A stretch of 7,793 nt of DNA from positions 1 through 7,793 of the forward strand of contig CAKTTT010000111.1 of the NCBI GenBank assembly GCA_934615635.1, written 5' to 3'. This stretch comes from an uncultured Eubacteriales bacterium. GTDB lineage: Bacteria > Bacillota > Clostridia > Oscillospirales > Acutalibacteraceae. Positions 4,294 to 7,793 of the stretch are shown here, piece after piece (within the stretch, counting starts at the first letter, position 1; each line of letters opens with the position of its first letter). The notes under the pieces are model-generated. The model was not told the origin of the DNA. It did no database searches and was given only the letters and a program-made list of their open reading frames with translations. The position numbers and the translations under genes were made by a program.

Positions 4294-4959
4294 TTATCGC
4301 TTGGACGTCCTGCGCCAGACGAGGAAAGAGACAACCGAAATCACCACCGTTGCCCCCGCGGACAATAAAAACGTCGGGGAAAAGGGCTTCAAAATGGATT
4401 CCCCCATGAAGGTGGCCGCCAGCATGGTGGGAAACAAACCCAGCAGCGACCCCGCCGCGTACCGCCCGTATTTCATTTTGGTGGCGCCCAGCACCATGCT
4501 CACGATATCGCCGGGCAACAGGTTGATTACCCGCAGAAAGAAGGCAAAAAATAGCTCATTGTCCCGTTTAAGAGTGTCCATTCGGGCGATCTTGGGATAT
4601 TTATCCCGCAGCCGGTCAGCCAGCTCCCTGCCGGAAAAACGCCCGATGAGATACGGCAGGGTGATGCAGAGGAACAGTCCTATCAGATTCACCGCTATGG
4701 CGGCAGGGATGGGAAACATCACTCCCGCGCTGACATACAACACCAGCAGCGGAAACACCACGGATAGGGATTTCACCGCATACAGCACGAGCATCACGGC
4801 CGCCGCCAGCCAATAGTTATCCGGCGTGTAGGATAGAATCTGCCGCACGTTCAGCCGGCCGCCCCGGGCGATGGTCCAAGCGGTACACAGCGCCACCAGC
4901 AAAAAGGGCATCGCCTTCATGACGCCCAGCCAAAAAGTTCCTCTTTTCCTTTCCTTCAT
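4294..4959 (-). CDS. TVP38/TMEM64 (DedA-like, SNARE-associated domain) membrane protein
   Basis: 221-residue integral membrane protein. Hydrophobic segments lie at about residues 15-31, 49-80, 85-107, 137-160 (re-entrant-like), 165-187 and 196-215. The signature is in the middle: LPYLIGRFSGRE (101-112), then FFAFFLRVINLLPGDIVSMVLGATKMKYGRY (137-167), with the conserved arginine and proline of the VTT/DedA domain, and a late GLFPTMLAATFMG. Related proteins are implicated in membrane phospholipid handling (scramblase-like activity), but the substrate here is unknown. The length is typical. The ATG has AAAGGG about nine bases upstream. It is flanked by its own terminator and the hpf terminator, so it is probably monocistronic. 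Confidence 0.9.
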   Translation of the reverse strand: MKERKRGTFWLGVMKAMPFLLVALCTAWTIARGGRLNVRQILSYTPDNYWLAAAVMLVLYAVKSLSVVFPLLVLYVSAGVMFPIPAAIAVNLIGLFLCITLPYLIGRFSGRELADRLRDKYPKIARMDTLKRDNELFFAFFLRVINLLPGDIVSMVLGATKMKYGRYAAGSLLGLFPTMLAATFMGESILKPFSPTFLLSAGATVVISVVSFLVWRRTSKR

Positions 4960-4991
4960 AATCGGTCGTCCCTTTCCCGCATTAGCCTCAC

Positions 4992-5008
4992 CCGGTTAGT
5001 ATAACCGG
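4992..5008 (-). promoter_or_regulatory. Palindrome containing a TATACT -10 box before the membrane-protein gene
   Basis: CCGGTTA-GTA-TAACCGG is a perfect inverted repeat with seven-base arms. On the minus strand it contains TATACT (5003-4998), a good -10, at a suitable distance from the ATG at 4959. The -35 is weak. A repressor bound to the palindrome would occlude the promoter. It could instead be chance or a small hairpin. Confidence 0.35.
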
Positions 5009-5052
5009 CAGGCCGCGAAAACCGGATGGAAACGTCAGACAATTCCTGTCGG

Positions 5053-5093
5053 AAAGGGGCCGCCGCAGAAAAAGATTCTGCGGCAGCCCCTTT
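5053..5093 (-). terminator. hpf terminator
   Basis: The stem of 5053-5070 with 5076-5093 has 17 pairs and one mismatch around a five-base loop. It lies 12 bases after the hpf stop codon. The flanking T run is limited to the three T of the stem end, but stem strength and position are convincing. Confidence 0.7.
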
Positions 5094-5105
5094 GGGATCC
5101 TGCTT

Positions 5106-5639
5106 TTATTCCTCTGCGTGGGGCTCCAGCAGACCATAATCGCCGTTATGACGCCTATACACCACGTTGATTTCGCCCGAGTCCATGTTGCGGAACATAT
5201 AAAACTGATGTCCAGAGGTGTTCATCTGCAGAATGGCTTCCTCCACATCCAGCGGCTTGACGGGGAAGCTCTTGGAGCGCACCACATGGAATTCCGCTTC
5301 CTCCTCCACCGGTCCGTCCCACAGGCTGTCGTTGAAAGCCTCCGCCCGCAGGCGCTTTTCCAGACGGGTCTTGTTCTTCCGGATCTGCCGCAGCAAAACG
5401 TCCACCAGCCGGTCCACCGCTTCGTTGGCGTCCTCGCAGGCTTCCTCCGCGCGGAATACCAGCCCGCCGGTCCGGATCGTGATCTCCACCCGCTGCTTGT
5501 TGGCGTTTTCCTTGGAGACGGTCACGTCCGCCGTCACGCTGTCCTCAAAAAACTTGTCCAACTTGGAAAGCTTTTTCTCCGTCCTCTCCACAAAGGAAGG
5601 ACGCACCGTGACCTTTCTGCCTGTGATGGTCATTTTCAT
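5106..5639 (-). CDS. hpf: Long-form ribosome hibernation promoting factor (HPF)
   Basis: 177 residues. The N-terminal domain (about 1-98; MKMTITGRKVTVRPSFVERT, then LDKFFEDSVTADVTVSKENA) is the S30AE/YfiA fold that binds the 30S decoding region. An acidic linker (about 100-117) joins it to the C-terminal dimerisation domain (118-172; VVRSKSFPVKPLDVEEAIL, then GHQFYMFRNMDSGEINVVYRRHNGDYGLLEP), which is highly characteristic. In Firmicutes the long form alone pairs two 70S ribosomes into inactive 100S dimers in stationary phase or stress. The start has AGGAG (+ strand 5648-5652) eight bases upstream. Its own promoter and leader lie in the 105-base gap to the fumarase gene. Length and motifs match the family. 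Confidence 0.96.
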   Translation of the reverse strand: MKMTITGRKVTVRPSFVERTEKKLSKLDKFFEDSVTADVTVSKENANKQRVEITIRTGGLVFRAEEACEDANEAVDRLVDVLLRQIRKNKTRLEKRLRAEAFNDSLWDGPVEEEAEFHVVRSKSFPVKPLDVEEAILQMNTSGHQFYMFRNMDSGEINVVYRRHNGDYGLLEPHAEE

Positions 5640-5649
5640 ACGATCAACT

Positions 5650-5689
5650 CCTATCTCACCATTCCTTCGGAATGGATTCTATAGATAGG
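5650..5689 (-). promoter_or_regulatory. Possible structured leader of hpf
   Basis: CCATTCC (5659-5665) pairs with GGAATGG (5669-5675) around a three-base loop. CCTATCT (5650-5656) pairs with AGATAGG (5683-5689), enclosing it. On the mRNA the outer stem includes part of the AGGAG ribosome binding site. Whether the transcript starts far enough upstream (predicted near 5685) to include the whole outer arm is uncertain. Confidence 0.35.
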
Positions 5690-5691
5690 AT

Positions 5692-5720
5692 ACCATATAT
5701 AGAGGAATAAATAAAGTCAA
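5692..5720 (-). promoter_or_regulatory. Putative hpf promoter
   Basis: On the minus strand TTGACT (5720-5715) and TATGGT (5697-5692) are 17 bases apart, with AT-rich sequence upstream. It lies in the gap between the fumarase stop and hpf. Readthrough from the fumarase gene is also possible because no terminator hairpin is seen after it. Confidence 0.5.
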
Positions 5721-5744
5721 ATTTGTGAATATTTCCCTAAGATT

Positions 5745-6587
5745 CTATAAAACGGCGCTGCAATGCCGGGTCACGTGGCAGCCCACATTGACTGCCACCG
5801 GCAGGCCGGCGATATGGGTGGGATAGGTTTCGATCGCCACGCCCAAAGCGGTCGTCGCTCCGCCGAAGCCCTGCGGGCCGATGCCCAGGGCGTTAACCCG
5901 TTCCAGCGCCTCCCTTTCCAGCTCCGCATAGTAAGGATCAGGATGAGCGGCAGAAAGCGGGCGGCAAAGGGCCTTTTTGGCCAGCAGGGCGCACAGCTCG
6001 AAATCACCGCCGATCCCCACGCCCAGCACCATCGGCGGGCAGGGATTGCTGCCGGCCCGGCGGGCGGCGTCCGCTATGCACTCCAGCACCTTTTCCTTGC
6101 CGGCGGCGGGCGTCAGCATATATATCCGGCTCATATTTTCGCTTCCGAAGCCCTTTGGCGCCACCGTTATCTCCAGCCGGTCGCCTTCGGTCAGCTCCAC
6201 ATGGAGCACCGCGGGGGTATTGTCCCCGGTATTCACCCGGCGGAGAGGATCTCCCACCACCGAGCAGCGCAGACGGCCCTCCCGATATCCCCGGGAAACG
6301 CCCCGGTTCACCGCATCCGCCAGCAGCCCGCCGCGGATATGCGCCTCCTGCCCCAGCCGGACGAACACCACCGCCATCCCGGTATCCTGACAGACGGGCA
6401 GGGAAAGTGCCTCCGCCGTCTCCCAATTCCGCCTCAAGTCCTCCAAAATATCCCGCGCCAGAGGCCGACTCTCCCCCTCGGCGCTCCTGTTCACCGCCGC
6501 CTTGACATCCTCCGGCAGCCGGCGGTTTGCCGCTATGCACAGCTCCCGTACCGTTTCCTCAATCTGCTCCGCCGTTATCTCCCGCAT
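5745..6587 (-). CDS. Class I fumarate hydratase, alpha subunit (two-subunit, iron-sulphur type)
   Basis: 280 residues, the usual size of the separate alpha subunit (TtdA / FumA N-terminal domain family). Members hydrate fumarate to malate, or act on related acids such as tartrate, with an oxygen-sensitive [4Fe-4S] cluster. Three cysteines at the expected ligand places are visible: C66 in SLPVCQDTGM, C183 in GSNPCPPMVLGVGIGG, and C270 in VNVGCHVTRH. KGFGSENMS (145-153) and GIGPQGFGG (235-243) are further family signatures. The C-terminus (HVTRHCSAVL) is complete, so this is not a truncated fusion. The beta subunit that completes the active site is normally encoded just downstream, but hpf is there instead. 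AAAGGA lies about ten bases before the ATG. Probably in one transcript with the amidohydrolase, 40 bases upstream. Exact substrate is not certain from sequence. Confidence 0.92.
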   Translation of the reverse strand: MREITAEQIEETVRELCIAANRRLPEDVKAAVNRSAEGESRPLARDILEDLRRNWETAEALSLPVCQDTGMAVVFVRLGQEAHIRGGLLADAVNRGVSRGYREGRLRCSVVGDPLRRVNTGDNTPAVLHVELTEGDRLEITVAPKGFGSENMSRIYMLTPAAGKEKVLECIADAARRAGSNPCPPMVLGVGIGGDFELCALLAKKALCRPLSAAHPDPYYAELEREALERVNALGIGPQGFGGATTALGVAIETYPTHIAGLPVAVNVGCHVTRHCSAVL

Positions 6588-6627
6588 CCCTGTTTCATCC
6601 TTTCCTTGTCCGGATCCGCCGCCCTTT

Positions 6628-7779
6628 TTATCTTATCCGTTTTCCCCCGGCTATCACCGCCAGGGGCTTTGCCGCCAAGGTGAGGGGATCCCCCGAAAAT
6701 AACGCCAAATCCGCATCCTTGCCCGGCGTGATGGAACCCACCCGATGGGCGATTCCCGCAATCTCGGCCGGGCTCAGGGTGATGGCCCTCACCGCCCGCT
6801 CCCAATCCAGCCCCTCCCGCACAGCCAGTCCGGCGCAAAGCGGTAAATACTGAATGGGAATTACCGGATGATCGGTGATAATGGCGATGGGAATGCCCGC
6901 TCTGTCCAGCAGGCCTGGATTCGAGGGGGTCAGTTCCCGCAGCTCCGGCTTTGACCGGTCGCAGAGCAGAGGGCCGCACAGCACCGGCGCGCCTCCCGCC
7001 GCCACTGCCTCCGCCGCCATATGCGCCCCCGTTCCGTGGACGACGACATACCGCAGCCGAAACTCCTCCGCCAGCCGCCGGGCGGTAAAAATATCGTCCA
7101 GCCGGTGGGCGTGAAAATGCACCGGCAGCTCGCCCCGCACCACCGGCAGCAGCGCCTCGCACTTGGCGTCGTATTCCGGCTCGTCCGTCTCCTCATCCTC
7201 CGACGCCCGCCGTTTATCCCGTTCGTAGCGCGCCGCCAGCGCCAATTGCTCCCGGATAATGGCCGCCGTTGCCATGCGGGTCACCGGCGCCTGATTTTTC
7301 CCGTGATAGACGGTTTTGGGATTTTCCCCCAGCGCCATTTTCATGGCCACAGGAGCCATAACCACCGCATCGTCCACCCTGGCTCCATAGGTCTTGACAG
7401 CGCAGAACTGGCCGCCGATGGGGTTGGCGCTGCCTGGACCGGTCAGCACGGTGGTCACCCCGGCGGCGGCGGCCTCCGCGAAGCAGCGGTCCTGCATATT
7501 GATCGCATCCACCGCCCGCAACTGCGGGGTGGCGGGATCGGTGTCCTCATTGCCGTCATCCCCTTCAAAGCCCAGGCCGTCCTCCCACATACCGATGTGG
7601 GTATGGGCATCCACAAACCCGGGGAAAAGCCACCCTCCGCCGGCATTCAGTATTTCCTCCGCTTCCCCGGGCGGCGGCATGGCCCCCACGGCGCGGATCC
7701 GGCCTGCCTCTATGTCCACATAACCGTTTTCAATCACCGGCCTATCCACCGGGAACACCCTCGCATTGATGATGCGCAT
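6628..7779 (-). CDS. Amidohydrolase-superfamily metal-dependent hydrolase
   Basis: 383 residues, cytoplasmic. An N-terminal beta-sandwich segment (MRIINARVFPVDRPVIENGYVDIEAGRI) precedes the metal-binding HxH in FPGFVDAHTHIG (H59, H61). Further likely ligands are the histidines of PVHFHAH (221-225), H249 in VVVHGTG, and D303 in IITDHPV. The C-terminal NPGLLDRAGIPIAI and GSITPGKDADLALFSGDP are typical of the imidazolonepropionase/dihydroorotase-like branch, where the last part rebuilds the sandwich. An acidic insertion (about 192-205, EDEETDEPEYD) lies in the barrel. The substrate cannot be named; a cyclic amide or related C-N bond is usual. AGGAGG lies just before the ATG, close to the window edge, so promoter and upstream neighbours are unseen. 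It probably leads an operon with the fumarase alpha gene. Confidence 0.9.
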   Translation of the reverse strand: MRIINARVFPVDRPVIENGYVDIEAGRIRAVGAMPPPGEAEEILNAGGGWLFPGFVDAHTHIGMWEDGLGFEGDDGNEDTDPATPQLRAVDAINMQDRCFAEAAAAGVTTVLTGPGSANPIGGQFCAVKTYGARVDDAVVMAPVAMKMALGENPKTVYHGKNQAPVTRMATAAIIREQLALAARYERDKRRASEDEETDEPEYDAKCEALLPVVRGELPVHFHAHRLDDIFTARRLAEEFRLRYVVVHGTGAHMAAEAVAAGGAPVLCGPLLCDRSKPELRELTPSNPGLLDRAGIPIAIITDHPVIPIQYLPLCAGLAVREGLDWERAVRAITLSPAEIAGIAHRVGSITPGKDADLALFSGDPLTLAAKPLAVIAGGKRIR

Positions 7780-7793
7780 AAACAGCCTCCTAT

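Noticed and set aside
3964..4368. 134-codon plus-strand ORF
   Set aside because: It runs through the strong bidirectional terminator and into the antisense of the membrane-protein gene, and is rich in arginine and proline with no motif.
5118..5688. Long plus-strand ORFs opposite hpf
   Set aside because: Antisense to an unmistakable HPF gene; no plausible protein features.
5678..5710. SigH-like promoter (AGGAT...GGAAT) on the plus strand
   Set aside because: It would point towards the 3' end of the oppositely oriented fumarase gene, with no plus-strand gene to serve.
5763..6683. 306-codon plus-strand ORF opposite the fumarase gene
   Set aside because: It is antisense to a clearly recognisable enzyme, and its histidine/arginine/proline-rich composition is that of a shadow frame.

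Overview
The window looks like a chromosomal stretch from a moderately GC-rich member of the Clostridia (Firmicutes). The grounds are purine-rich AGGAG/GGAGG ribosome binding sites, TTGACA/TATAAT-type promoters, a long-form ribosome hibernation factor, and a small protein resembling the clostridial DUF6514 family. No rRNA, tRNA, CRISPR array or complete insertion sequence was seen.

Layout. Positions 1-44 hold the tail of a plus-strand gene. A promoter (99-127) and a GTG start lead into a 111-residue protein of unknown function (193-528). A mostly uninterpretable stretch with one doubtful ORF (649-927) ends at a strong terminator (966-1008). Next comes a two-gene plus-strand unit: an XRE-type helix-turn-helix regulator (1169-1600) overlapping a DUF6514-like protein (1560-1838). 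From about 1994 to 3893 lies the most unusual part: three tandem, homologous, diverged cassettes encoding five tiny Arc-like ribbon-helix-helix (RHH) proteins of 59-72 residues. A non-coding stretch and a bidirectional terminator follow. The rest is on the minus strand: a TVP38/TMEM64 (DedA-like) membrane protein, long-form HPF, the alpha subunit of a class I fumarate hydratase, and an amidohydrolase.

The RHH cassettes share one architecture: a promoter (TTGACA, 18-base spacer, TACAAT or TATAGT); an AT-rich operator-like site over the predicted transcription start; an inverted repeat that can form a long hairpin; a conserved box AGTATAGCATA; two more operator-like sites in the leader; a good ribosome binding site; and one or two RHH genes. 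In cassettes 2 and 3 the distance from -10 box to first ATG is exactly 240 bases. The operator-like sequences differ between cassettes but recur within each one (clearly in 1 and 2, weakly in 3). The predicted DNA-contacting beta-strand residues also differ between cassettes. The simplest reading is a family of duplicated, self-repressing regulator cassettes that have evolved separate DNA specificities. What they control beyond themselves cannot be seen here.

The minus-strand genes are ordinary housekeeping or metabolic genes. The amidohydrolase and fumarase alpha genes are 40 bases apart and probably co-transcribed. The fumarase beta subunit normally found beside alpha is not in the window. 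hpf has its own likely promoter and a leader that could fold over its ribosome binding site.
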